Source: Gammaproteobacteria bacterium
GTDB taxonomy: Bacteria; Pseudomonadota; Gammaproteobacteria; Enterobacterales; GCA-2746155
Reading direction: 5' to 3'
NCBI GenBank assembly: GCA_024206355.1
Contig: JAAGZM010000120.1
Location: 1 to 11,379 of the forward strand
Length of the DNA stretch: 11,379 nucleotides
In this document: piece after piece, positions 4,769 through 11,379 of the stretch
Position numbering within the stretch: position 1 is the first letter of the stretch
Layout: each line of letters begins with the position of its first letter
Notes under the pieces: model-generated
Database searches by the model: none
Seen by the model: only the letters and a program-made list of their open reading frames with translations
Told to the model about the DNA's origin: nothing
Program-made: the position numbers and the translations under genes

Positions 4769-5683
4769 TCAGTCAGTTGATCTATCGTTAAGCATCTGCT
4801 GTGCTTTCTCAATGCGCTGCTTAATCATATTATTTATTGCTGAATCAGGTTGCGTAATGTTAAGCAATTTAGTCCATTCATCAATGGCTCTTTTATACAT
4901 ACCAAACTGATAAGAACTCAAGCCAATGAGTAACATTGCATCCTGATTTTCTGGCTCCTCTTTTAGAACTTCAGTCAACAATTGGCGGGAATAGAATAAA
5001 TCACGTTGCTCCTTTGAGCGAAAAAGAACTTGAACTAAATCAATTTTTAGATCTACATTAAGTGGTTCAAGCTTCATTGCCATTCTCATCGCTGCACGTG
5101 CTTCATTTATCCTTCCATAGGTTGAGTTAAACATCGCTAAAGTGCGCCAAGAATTTGTATTTGAAGGAAGCAGTTCTACATTAGTACGCAAGGCTAAATA
5201 TAAATTTGATAAAGCTTGCTGTGATTTTTCTGTTTGAACCTTTTCAGTTAATTTATCGATTGTTTCTGAATCATTATTAAGTGCTTTGGTAATATCAATT
5301 TGTAACTTTACCTGTTCATACGATCCTGAGAACTGGTAAGTAAAAAATGCTAACCCAGCAACAACAATAATCATGACTCCAGCTATAAACCATGAAGTAT
5401 TAATTTTATCAGATTGACTAGCAACCTGCGTGAAATCAATGGATGTACTTGTATCTAATTGCAGTTCATCAGTCAGCGTTTGCCATTCATCTTCAGCCAA
5501 ATCTTCACTTTGCAAACGTCTCGCTAATTCTTTTGTTCTATACTGAAAATCTTTTTTCAATTGATCCATTCGAACAACTAATGATTCCTTCACTTCCTGT
5601 AAAGCTTCTTTTTGGGATGTAAGTTGTGATGGTAATATAATTATAATCACTAAAATTACAAATAGAATAAATACCAGGATCAT
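4769..5683 (-). CDS. ccmI: cytochrome c maturation protein CcmI (TPR protein)
   Basis: Membrane-anchored chaperone that holds apocytochrome c and hands it to the CcmF/CcmH haem lyase. It shows the CcmI plan. Transmembrane helix 1 (residues about 1-18) is followed by a cytoplasmic charged, coiled-coil-like loop (about 22-75) with the family pattern of KKDFQYRTKELARR. Transmembrane helix 2 is at about 97-117, then a periplasmic part with TPR helices (about 155-275), e.g. SWRTLAMFNSTYGRINEARAAMRMAMKLEP. At 304 aa it is shorter than many stand-alone CcmI proteins (about 400 aa) and stops soon after the TPRs, so the C-terminal domain seen in longer CcmI appears absent. Its start overlaps the ccmH stop (ATGA, 4 nt), showing translational coupling. 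It is the last gene of the operon. Confidence 0.88.
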   Translation of the reverse strand: MILVFILFVILVIIIILPSQLTSQKEALQEVKESLVVRMDQLKKDFQYRTKELARRLQSEDLAEDEWQTLTDELQLDTSTSIDFTQVASQSDKINTSWFIAGVMIIVVAGLAFFTYQFSGSYEQVKLQIDITKALNNDSETIDKLTEKVQTEKSQQALSNLYLALRTNVELLPSNTNSWRTLAMFNSTYGRINEARAAMRMAMKLEPLNVDLKIDLVQVLFRSKEQRDLFYSRQLLTEVLKEEPENQDAMLLIGLSSYQFGMYKRAIDEWTKLLNITQPDSAINNMIKQRIEKAQQMLNDRSTD

Positions 5684-6189
5684 TGAGGATCCCCTTCTTT
5701 GCTAGATGAGTCATCTATAGCTTCTTTACCCCATTGTTCAAGAAGTTTCTTGCTAGACTCTGAAGCACCAGACACAGGCGTTATTGGCTTTTCTTTTTGG
5801 CGTGCAGATACAAATCTAAATATCAGAAATCCACCAACTAATAAGATAACAAAAGGACCGTACCATATTAACCAAGTCGAAGGTTTAACTGGAGGCCTAT
5901 AACTAATAAAATCACCATATCTATCTTTCAAATAAGAAATAATTTCTTCATCCGTTAGATCAGCATTTATTTTTTCGTATACTTTATCCTTGATAGCCTC
6001 AGAAAGTGATGAATTAGAATCAGCAAGGTTATTATTTTGACATTTAGGACATCTTAATTCTTTGATCAATACATTAAATCGTTCTTCTTTTACCGAGTCA
6101 GTAAAAGGATAAACAATGATTGTGGCAACAGTAAAAGTACTAGTTGCAATAAATATTGTAATCAATAAAATTTTAGAAACTATCTTCAT
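5680..6189 (-). CDS. ccmH: cytochrome c maturation thiol-disulfide protein CcmH
   Basis: Periplasm-facing redox subunit of the haem lyase complex. It reduces the CXXCH cysteines of apocytochrome c, with CcmG. An N-terminal hydrophobic segment (about residues 5-27) acts as signal or anchor. The hallmark ELRCPKCQNNNLADSNS follows, with the redox pair C47/C50, then the three-helix domain and the conserved RYGDFISYRPP. A second membrane helix lies at about 107-127, followed by a short cytoplasmic tail. At 169 aa it is the short single-domain form; the TPR domain fused to it in E. coli is here the separate CcmI. Its start shares one base with the ccmG stop (TAATG), and its stop overlaps the ccmI start. 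Confidence 0.95.
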   Translation of the reverse strand: MKIVSKILLITIFIATSTFTVATIIVYPFTDSVKEERFNVLIKELRCPKCQNNNLADSNSSLSEAIKDKVYEKINADLTDEEIISYLKDRYGDFISYRPPVKPSTWLIWYGPFVILLVGGFLIFRFVSARQKEKPITPVSGASESSKKLLEQWGKEAIDDSSSKEGDPQ

Positions 6190-6755
6190 TATGAACCTTC
6201 AGAACTATTCGTAGGATATAACATGGGTTTAATTTTATTCAACCAAACAGCCTCTGATACAACACCTACATGACGATATATAATTTGATTATCACTATTG
6301 ATTACAAATGTTTCTGGGGCACCATAAACACCAAGTTCAATTCCAAGGTAACCTTTACTATCAAATAAAATGATTTCATAAGGATTACCTAAATCGTTAA
6401 TAAACTTTAAGCCATCTTTACGTTTATCTTGAAAATTTAGACCATATATTGTTATTGCATTCGCAGCATCAAGAGCCATTAAGTGCTTGTGCTCTTGATA
6501 ACAAGAAGGACACCAACTAGCAAACACATTGATCAATGCTGGTCCTTTGATATCTTTATTAGTAACAATTTTATCTGCTGATAATAATAAAGTTGTTTCA
6601 AATTCAGGAATAGCTTTACCTATAAATTGAGACTCAAGTTTTGTCGGATCTTTGCCAAGGCCAGTAAATAATAAGACAATCATCGTAATAAATAATATTA
6701 AGGGTAGGAGAAAAACCAACTTTGGACCTTTTGTTGTGGTATTTTCTTCACTCAT
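6189..6755 (-). CDS. ccmG: thiol:disulfide interchange protein CcmG/DsbE
   Basis: Thioredoxin-fold reductant of the cytochrome c maturation pathway, tethered to the periplasmic face of the inner membrane. It is expected to receive electrons from a DsbD/CcdA-type protein, not in this window, and to reduce CcmH or apocytochrome. A membrane anchor spans about residues 12-34. The active site is FASWCPSC with C82 and C85 (CPSC in place of E. coli CPTC). The cis-proline motif YGAPETFVI is present, and GLNFQDKR corresponds to the family's acidic active-site groove region. Length is 188 aa, normal for DsbE. The ATG overlaps the ccmF stop by 4 nt. It is also called dsbE. Confidence 0.95.
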   Translation of the reverse strand: MSEENTTTKGPKLVFLLPLILFITMIVLLFTGLGKDPTKLESQFIGKAIPEFETTLLLSADKIVTNKDIKGPALINVFASWCPSCYQEHKHLMALDAANAITIYGLNFQDKRKDGLKFINDLGNPYEIILFDSKGYLGIELGVYGAPETFVINSDNQIIYRHVGVVSEAVWLNKIKPMLYPTNSSEGS

Positions 6756-8719
6756 GACGATGTCTCCGTATTAATTTTCTGTCGTTTCTTTCGATAGCGT
6801 TTATCAAACATCGCAATTAATCCGCCTAAGCCCATGAGTAATCCACCTAACCAGAGAGTAGTTACATAAGGCTTGACATAAATTCTAACTGCCCAATCGT
6901 CGCTTTCAGGTAATTTTTCACCTAGTGCAATATACAAATCTTTGGTTAATGTCGCATCAATACCAGCTTCTGTCATCCACTGCCCAGAAGCATGATATTG
7001 TCTCTTTTCAGGATTTAATTGAGTAACTAACTTACCATCTTTGGTAACTGAGAAATGTCCTCGAATACCATCATAGTTTGATGCAGTGAAATCTTCTAGA
7101 GAATCAAATTTGAATGTATACTCGTCAACTTGTTGTTCATCAGTAATGCCAAGCCTGACTACTTTCTCAACAGACAAATGCGATGATAGAACAACACCAA
7201 TTACTGCAATTGCTAATCCAACATGCGCAACATACATGCCGTAATGACTAGCAGAAACCTTCATAGGGCTAAATCCAGCTTTGCGTTTAGCTTTCTTTAA
7301 CCAATCACTAGCTGTCATTGAAATAACCCAAACAGCTAAAAACACACCTATAAATATTTGTATTAAATCGAGGGAGCTACGTTGCCATTCTAAATAAATT
7401 TGTATCAAACCGAATAGGACTGCTACTGCAAGCCCTACTTTACTGCGGTTTAATACTTCCTTCATCGTAAATTGGCGCCAGTTTATTACTGGCCCAAGTC
7501 CTACTAAAAAGATTAGTGGAGCCATTAAAATCGTGAAGACCAAGTTGAAATAAGGAGGACCCACAGAAATTTTACCTAACTCAAATAACTCCGCTAAAAT
7601 TGGCTGCAATGTACCAATAAGGATCATAACTGTCACAACCGCTAGAATAAGATTGTTAATTAAAAACAGAACTTCCCTCGATAACCATCCAAACCAACTA
7701 GTTACCGATACAGTTGAAGCACGTACCGCAAAAAGAGCTAATGACGAACCTACCACCACACCCAAAAAGACAAGAATATAAGTTCCACGAACTGGATCAT
7801 TAGCAAACGCATGAACTGAAGTTAATACACCTGAACGTACTAAAAATGTGCCCAATAAGCTAAAACTGAAAGCTGCTATAGAAAGTAGTGTCGTCCATGC
7901 TTTAAAGACTCCACGCTTTTCAGTTGCGGCTAATGAGTGCAGCAGTGCCGTACCAATTAACCACGGCATAAAGGAAGCATTTTCAACCGGATCCCAAAAC
8001 CACCAACCACCCCAGCCAAGCTCGTAATAAGCCCACCAGCTGCCCGTTGCTATTCCAAGGGTAAGAAACATCCAAGCAGCCTGTGTCCAAGGTCTAACCC
8101 ATCGTGCCCAAAGTGTATCAATACGGCCTTCTAACAGTGCAGCTAAAGAAAACGCAAAGGCAACAGAAAAACCAACATATCCCATGTATAACAAGGGTGG
8201 ATGAAAAACCATTCCCGGATCTTGTAATAATGGATTTAAATCACTGCCATCAATTGGATAAATTGGTAATAATCGATCAAAAGGATTAGATGTAAATAAA
8301 ATAAAACTAATAAAACCAATAGTAACTGCACCCAAAATCGCTAGCACCCGCGCTCTCGTTAAAGCAGGTAATGATTTGCTAAACAGAGTGACTGAAAAAG
8401 TCCAAACACTGAGTATAAATGCCCAAAGTAATAAAGAGCCTTCATGTCCACCCCATGTTGCACCTAAACGATAAACCGTTGGCAATGAGCGATTAGAGTT
8501 TTGAGCTACATAGGCAATAGAAAAATCATTCGCATAAAAAGACCATGCAAGGGATACAAAAGCAATCGTAACAAATATGAATTGACCAATAGCTGCAGGC
8601 TTTGCAATAAGCACCAAACGCCAATGATTCGTATGAATACCAACCAGCGGAACTACGAATTGTATGACAGCTAATGCAAGGGCAAATGTTAGTGCTAAAC
8701 TACCAATTTCTGGAATCAT
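6752..8719 (-). CDS. ccmF: haem lyase subunit CcmF
   Basis: Large polytopic inner-membrane protein (655 aa, matching the family) that takes haem from holo-CcmE and attaches it to apocytochrome c. The tryptophan-rich haem-handling WWD motif is at about residues 236-249 (GWGGWWFWDPVENAS). Conserved histidines are visible at H173 (VFHPP), H261 (LLHS), H303 (SVHAF) and H499 (YVAHVG), matching the external and transmembrane haem ligands described for E. coli CcmF. It has many hydrophobic helices along its length and a large periplasmic loop near 515-615 before the last helix. It begins 13 bp after ccmE and overlaps ccmG by 4 nt. Confidence 0.97.
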   Translation of the reverse strand: MIPEIGSLALTFALALAVIQFVVPLVGIHTNHWRLVLIAKPAAIGQFIFVTIAFVSLAWSFYANDFSIAYVAQNSNRSLPTVYRLGATWGGHEGSLLLWAFILSVWTFSVTLFSKSLPALTRARVLAILGAVTIGFISFILFTSNPFDRLLPIYPIDGSDLNPLLQDPGMVFHPPLLYMGYVGFSVAFAFSLAALLEGRIDTLWARWVRPWTQAAWMFLTLGIATGSWWAYYELGWGGWWFWDPVENASFMPWLIGTALLHSLAATEKRGVFKAWTTLLSIAAFSFSLLGTFLVRSGVLTSVHAFANDPVRGTYILVFLGVVVGSSLALFAVRASTVSVTSWFGWLSREVLFLINNLILAVVTVMILIGTLQPILAELFELGKISVGPPYFNLVFTILMAPLIFLVGLGPVINWRQFTMKEVLNRSKVGLAVAVLFGLIQIYLEWQRSSLDLIQIFIGVFLAVWVISMTASDWLKKAKRKAGFSPMKVSASHYGMYVAHVGLAIAVIGVVLSSHLSVEKVVRLGITDEQQVDEYTFKFDSLEDFTASNYDGIRGHFSVTKDGKLVTQLNPEKRQYHASGQWMTEAGIDATLTKDLYIALGEKLPESDDWAVRIYVKPYVTTLWLGGLLMGLGGLIAMFDKRYRKKRQKINTETSS

Positions 8720-8732
8720 TCGACTGTTTACC

Positions 8733-9197
8733 TTATTGACTATCTGATTTACTAGTTCGAGCTTTCGCTTCGTCTTCAGCTTGTTTTATTGCATCGGCAA
8801 CTTCTGGAGACATATAATTTTCATCATGTTTAGCTAATACTTCTGACGCAATAAAAATACCATCTTTGCCAAGCTTACCCATAGTTACAATACCCTGACC
8901 TTCACGGAATAAATCAGGCAAGATACCATTATATTTAACCGTTACATTACCGGCATTATCAGTTAAGTCAAACTGTACGTTCAGATCTTCAGCATTACGT
9001 TTAACACTACCCTCAACCACAAGCCCACCAAGTCTGATTAAGATGTCATAAGGTGCTTTATTCTCAACAATTTCTTTTGGTGAATAAAAAAGATTTATAT
9101 TTTGTTGCATAGCAACTAGTCCTAATCCAATTGCAGCTCCTAATCCTAAAATGATTGTGATTACGAAGGTAAGACGTCTTTTCCTAAGGGGTTTCAT
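8733..9197 (-). CDS. ccmE: periplasmic haem chaperone CcmE
   Basis: Haem carrier that binds haem covalently through a histidine after loading by CcmC/CcmD and release by CcmAB, then passes it to CcmF. An N-terminal membrane anchor (about residues 9-30) follows a basic KPLRKRR start. The beta-barrel domain includes GGLVVEGSV and the block GILPDLFREGQG. The haem-attachment motif is LAKHDENYMSPEV with H124 and Y128, the common HxxxY type. The C-terminal tail is charged and flexible. Length is 154 aa, normal. It lies 32 bp after ccmD, with GAGAAAG just before the ATG. Confidence 0.97.
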   Translation of the reverse strand: MKPLRKRRLTFVITIILGLGAAIGLGLVAMQQNINLFYSPKEIVENKAPYDILIRLGGLVVEGSVKRNAEDLNVQFDLTDNAGNVTVKYNGILPDLFREGQGIVTMGKLGKDGIFIASEVLAKHDENYMSPEVADAIKQAEDEAKARTSKSDSQ

Positions 9198-9229
9198 TTA
9201 CTTTCTCTTTGATAAAATATAGTGTTAAA

Positions 9230-9406
9230 TTAGATTTCATTTTTATACTGTTGTTGACGATGCCTTCTACGTAACTGCGTAATTAATTTATTTCTTTGTA
9301 GTTTTAGAGAGATGAAAAGCCCTGCAAATACTACTGCTGCAATCCCGTAGCTCATCCATATATAGAATCCATAACCGCCCATGTGAATAAATTCTTGAAA
9401 ACTCAT
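9230..9406 (-). CDS. ccmD: small haem exporter protein CcmD
   Basis: A 58-aa reading frame beginning MSFQEFIHMGGYGFYIW. It has one transmembrane helix (about residues 13-34) followed by a strongly basic cytoplasmic tail (KLQRNK...QLRRRHRQQQ), the usual CcmD pattern, including the GGYGFYIW stretch before the helix. CcmD stabilises the CcmC-CcmE complex and is needed for release of holo-CcmE. The ATG overlaps the ccmC stop as ATGA, and GAGGAG lies 8 nt upstream within ccmC. It ends at a TAA at 9232-9230, and ccmE follows after 32 bp. Both position and features fit ccmD, a gene easily missed because of its size. Confidence 0.93.
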   Translation of the reverse strand: MSFQEFIHMGGYGFYIWMSYGIAAVVFAGLFISLKLQRNKLITQLRRRHRQQQYKNEI

Positions 9407-10137
9407 AGATCAAGCTCCTCTTTTAACCATTTTTTTGAGTGCTCTCTACTCAACACTTCATTTCGCATTCTATACATCACAAGTGCGCTACAAAAAATGG
9501 TTACTGCTAAAAACATAAGTAAAAATGCGTTATACATTGAAGGATCCATTTTTGTAGATGAACTGGAAATCGTTGAACCTTGATGTAATGTATTCCACCA
9601 CTGAACGCTATAATGAATAATCGGCACATTAATCACACCTACCATCGCAAGAACCCCAGCAGCACGATCGCCAACTTCTCTATCTTCAAATGCACCGTGT
9701 AAAGAAATAAATCCAAGGTAAACGAAGAGCAAGATAAGCTCAGAGGTTAATCTTGCATCCCAAACCCACCAGGTTCCCCACATGGGGCTACCCCATAATG
9801 AACCAGTAACTAGTGCTAAAAATGTGAGTGCCGCGCCAATAGGAGCAATACTAATTGCTGCCATATGAGCTAATTTAATACGCCAGATATAACCAACTGC
9901 TGCAGCTATAGCCATTCCCATATAAAACATCATCGAGCCAATAGCCGCTGGTACATGAATATACATGATCCGTACTGTACTACCTTGTTGATAATCATTC
10001 ACAGAATTATATAAACCCTGATAAAGGCCAATAGCAAATAGTAATAAGCTTATAGTCCAAAACCAAGGCAACAGTTTTCCACTAATCTGATAAAACGATT
10101 TAGGTGAAGATAAAAGATGAAACCATCTCCAATTCAT
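9403..10137 (-). CDS. ccmC: haem transporter/handling protein CcmC
   Basis: Inner-membrane haem-handling protein that, with CcmD, presents haem to CcmE. At 244 aa it matches E. coli CcmC (245 aa). It has six predicted membrane helices. The WWD motif is at about residues 116-132 (WGSPMWGTWWVWDARLT), and the two axial-ligand histidines H61 (IMYIHVPAA) and H185 (WWNTLHQGS) lie in the two flanking periplasmic loops. The ribosome site is GGAG 6 nt before the ATG. A 31-bp gap separates it from ccmB, and its last bases overlap ccmD. Confidence 0.97.
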   Translation of the reverse strand: MNWRWFHLLSSPKSFYQISGKLLPWFWTISLLLFAIGLYQGLYNSVNDYQQGSTVRIMYIHVPAAIGSMMFYMGMAIAAAVGYIWRIKLAHMAAISIAPIGAALTFLALVTGSLWGSPMWGTWWVWDARLTSELILLFVYLGFISLHGAFEDREVGDRAAGVLAMVGVINVPIIHYSVQWWNTLHQGSTISSSSTKMDPSMYNAFLLMFLAVTIFCSALVMYRMRNEVLSREHSKKWLKEELDL

Positions 10138-10168
10138 ACAAACTCCAAAATAAAAATGCAGATAAGTT

Positions 10169-10828
10169 TCATCGAATAGAAACCTTAATCGCAGCTACTG
10201 ATGCAAAAGGAACTAAAGACAAACTCCCTAGAAAATATGCACACATAAATAATAATTGTCCGTTATAATCTAAACCCATTGAAGCGGCAGATACTGCACT
10301 TGCTCCAAAAATTAATATTGGGATATAAAGGGGTAATACTAACAAACTCAATAACACTCCACCTTGACGTAGACCTACTGTTAAACCCATACCGACAGAA
10401 CCTAGAAGGCTTAGAACAGCAGTACCAATCAACAGCGATAGCATTAGTGCTCCCATTGCATCAGGACGCACTTGCATCATTACCGCCAGTAATGGTGATA
10501 CCAATACCAGTGGCAACCCCGTAGTAAGCCAATGCGATATGATCTTAGCTAACACTACCAAATAAGGTGAACCAGACTGTAATAATAACAATTCCAAAGT
10601 ACCATCATTATAGTCATCACGATACATGCTTTCCAAGGAAAGCATTGCTGCTAGAAGTGCTGCTACCCAAATAATTCCACTACTTATCTGTCCAAGTAAT
10701 TCATTATCAGGAGTTACTGCTAATGGGAATAAGGAAACTGTTATCACGAAAAACAAGATAGGATTAATGAGATCTTGCCGGCAACGCCAGTGTCTTAAAA
10801 GTTCTCTTTGCAATAATTTACCTAACAT
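10169..10828 (-). CDS. ccmB: haem exporter permease CcmB
   Basis: Membrane subunit of the CcmAB(CD) ABC transporter, which uses ATP to release holo-CcmE from CcmC. The protein is 219 aa, as expected for CcmB, with about six hydrophobic helices. It starts with LGKLLQRELLRHWRCRQDLINPILFFVI, the typical CcmB N-terminus, and contains YNDGTLELLLLQSGSP before the cytoplasmic coupling region. The start codon overlaps the ccmA stop by one base (TAATG), indicating tight coupling of the two transporter subunits. Confidence 0.95.
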   Translation of the reverse strand: MLGKLLQRELLRHWRCRQDLINPILFFVITVSLFPLAVTPDNELLGQISSGIIWVAALLAAMLSLESMYRDDYNDGTLELLLLQSGSPYLVVLAKIISHWLTTGLPLVLVSPLLAVMMQVRPDAMGALMLSLLIGTAVLSLLGSVGMGLTVGLRQGGVLLSLLVLPLYIPILIFGASAVSAASMGLDYNGQLLFMCAYFLGSLSLVPFASVAAIKVSIR

Positions 10829-11379
10829 TAAGCCACTTCCGGTGCTTTAATTTCTAATAGTCGAGGTGACTCAGCCAAATTAACTGTCTGATGGCTGGTT
10901 AATAACACCGAACCGCCTTTATTAACAAATTCTGTAATTTCCTGCTCTAACCAAGCACAGCCTTCATCATCTAAAGATGTAAATGGTTCATCAAGAACCC
11001 AGCATTCTGTCTTGACCAACAAAAGCCTTGCCAGCCCTACTCTGCGGGTTTGCCCTGCTGATAGATGTCGAGCAGGTGTATCGGCATAATAACCGAGTCT
11101 TACTTCATTGATCGCATCTTCAATTAATTCTTCAGCAATAAACTCACCCCCCAAAGGATGATAAAGAAGATTTTCAAGAACTGTCAGCTCAGGTTTTACA
11201 GCTGGTAGATGGCCTAAAAATATTGGTAGGCATGGGATTTCATCGGTTTCAAGCCAATCAATATCGCCTTCAGCATGAGGCAAAAGGCCACATAGGCTAC
11301 GTAATAAGCTTGTTTTGCCAGCACCATTTTGACCGACAACCTGGATCACTTCACCACTGGATAGTTGAAAATCAAGATC
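10828..11379 (-). CDS. ccmA: haem exporter ATP-binding protein CcmA (5' end missing)
   Basis: ATPase subunit of the CcmAB transporter at the cytoplasmic face. The frame stays open to the right edge, so the N-terminus is cut off; 183 residues are visible of an expected 205-215. Codons upstream of an in-frame GTG at 11349 read DLDFQLSSGE, which fits the first beta strands of CcmA. I therefore treat that GTG as an internal valine, not a start. Motifs are Walker A GQNGAGKTS, ABC signature LSAGQTRRVGLARL, Walker B CWVLDEPF with the catalytic glutamate, D-loop SLDD and H-loop TSHQ. The first gene in the visible operon. Its promoter lies outside the window. Confidence 0.95.
   Translation of the reverse strand, partial: DLDFQLSSGEVIQVVGQNGAGKTSLLRSLCGLLPHAEGDIDWLETDEIPCLPIFLGHLPAVKPELTVLENLLYHPLGGEFIAEELIEDAINEVRLGYYADTPARHLSAGQTRRVGLARLLLVKTECWVLDEPFTSLDDEGCAWLEQEITEFVNKGGSVLLTSHQTVNLAESPRLLEIKAPEVA

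Noticed and set aside
4743..4773. ACTGAGTT...AACTCAGT inverted repeat overlapping the ccmI stop, considered as a terminator
   Set aside because: The stem is only 8 bp and AT-rich, the loop is 15 nt, and no T-tract follows on the minus strand, so intrinsic termination is not supported.
10279..10524. Plus-strand open frame opposite ccmB
   Set aside because: It lies wholly antisense to a well-supported ccm gene and has no recognisable features.
11347..11349. GTG as the start codon of ccmA
   Set aside because: The reading frame continues upstream to the window edge and encodes residues expected before the Walker A motif of CcmA, so the gene is cut by the edge rather than starting here.

Overview
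The window looks like chromosomal DNA of a low-GC gammaproteobacterium. The support is a System I cytochrome c maturation operon in the usual ccmABCDEFGHI order, an iron class I NrdB, a YhcC-type radical SAM protein and a CCA-encoding tRNA-Leu. I cannot name the genus. Every gene I can support lies on the minus strand, so transcription runs from high to low coordinates. I see no prophage, insertion sequence, CRISPR array or defence system. The most unusual part is the first 300 bases.

Positions 11379 to 4769 hold a tightly packed ccm operon: ccmA (its start lies beyond the right edge), ccmB, ccmC, the small ccmD (58 codons), ccmE, ccmF, ccmG/dsbE, ccmH and ccmI. Neighbours overlap by 1 or 4 bases or sit 13 to 32 bases apart. 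Together they supply haem to the periplasm (CcmABCD), carry it on a histidine (CcmE), keep apocytochrome CXXCH cysteines reduced (CcmG, CcmH), deliver the apocytochrome (CcmI) and ligate haem (CcmF). The operon promoter is outside the window.

Positions 4740 to 3731 hold a separate YhcC-family radical SAM gene. Positions 3556 to 1912 hold a TetR-family regulator followed 13 bases later by a short-chain dehydrogenase. A strong sigma70-type promoter and an 18-bp palindromic operator candidate stand just upstream, so this is probably a self-regulated two-gene unit.

Positions 1911 to 319 hold nrdB, the radical-generating subunit of ribonucleotide reductase, without nrdA beside it. Its promoter overlaps two inverted repeats that resemble degenerate NrdR boxes. 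The protein carries the same LNWD peptide at both ends.

Positions 280 to 2 hold an intact tRNA-Leu(UAA) behind a promoter with a GC-rich discriminator. Between promoter and tRNA are a truncated copy of the tRNA's 5' end (33-bp perfect repeat) and a compact series of hairpins that expose GGA in their loops in the transcribed strand. Two of them contain CAGGAUG, the repeat motif of CsrB-type CsrA-sequestering RNAs. If transcribed as predicted, the tRNA precursor would have a leader able to bind CsrA/RsmA. A dispersed palindromic repeat is the main alternative.
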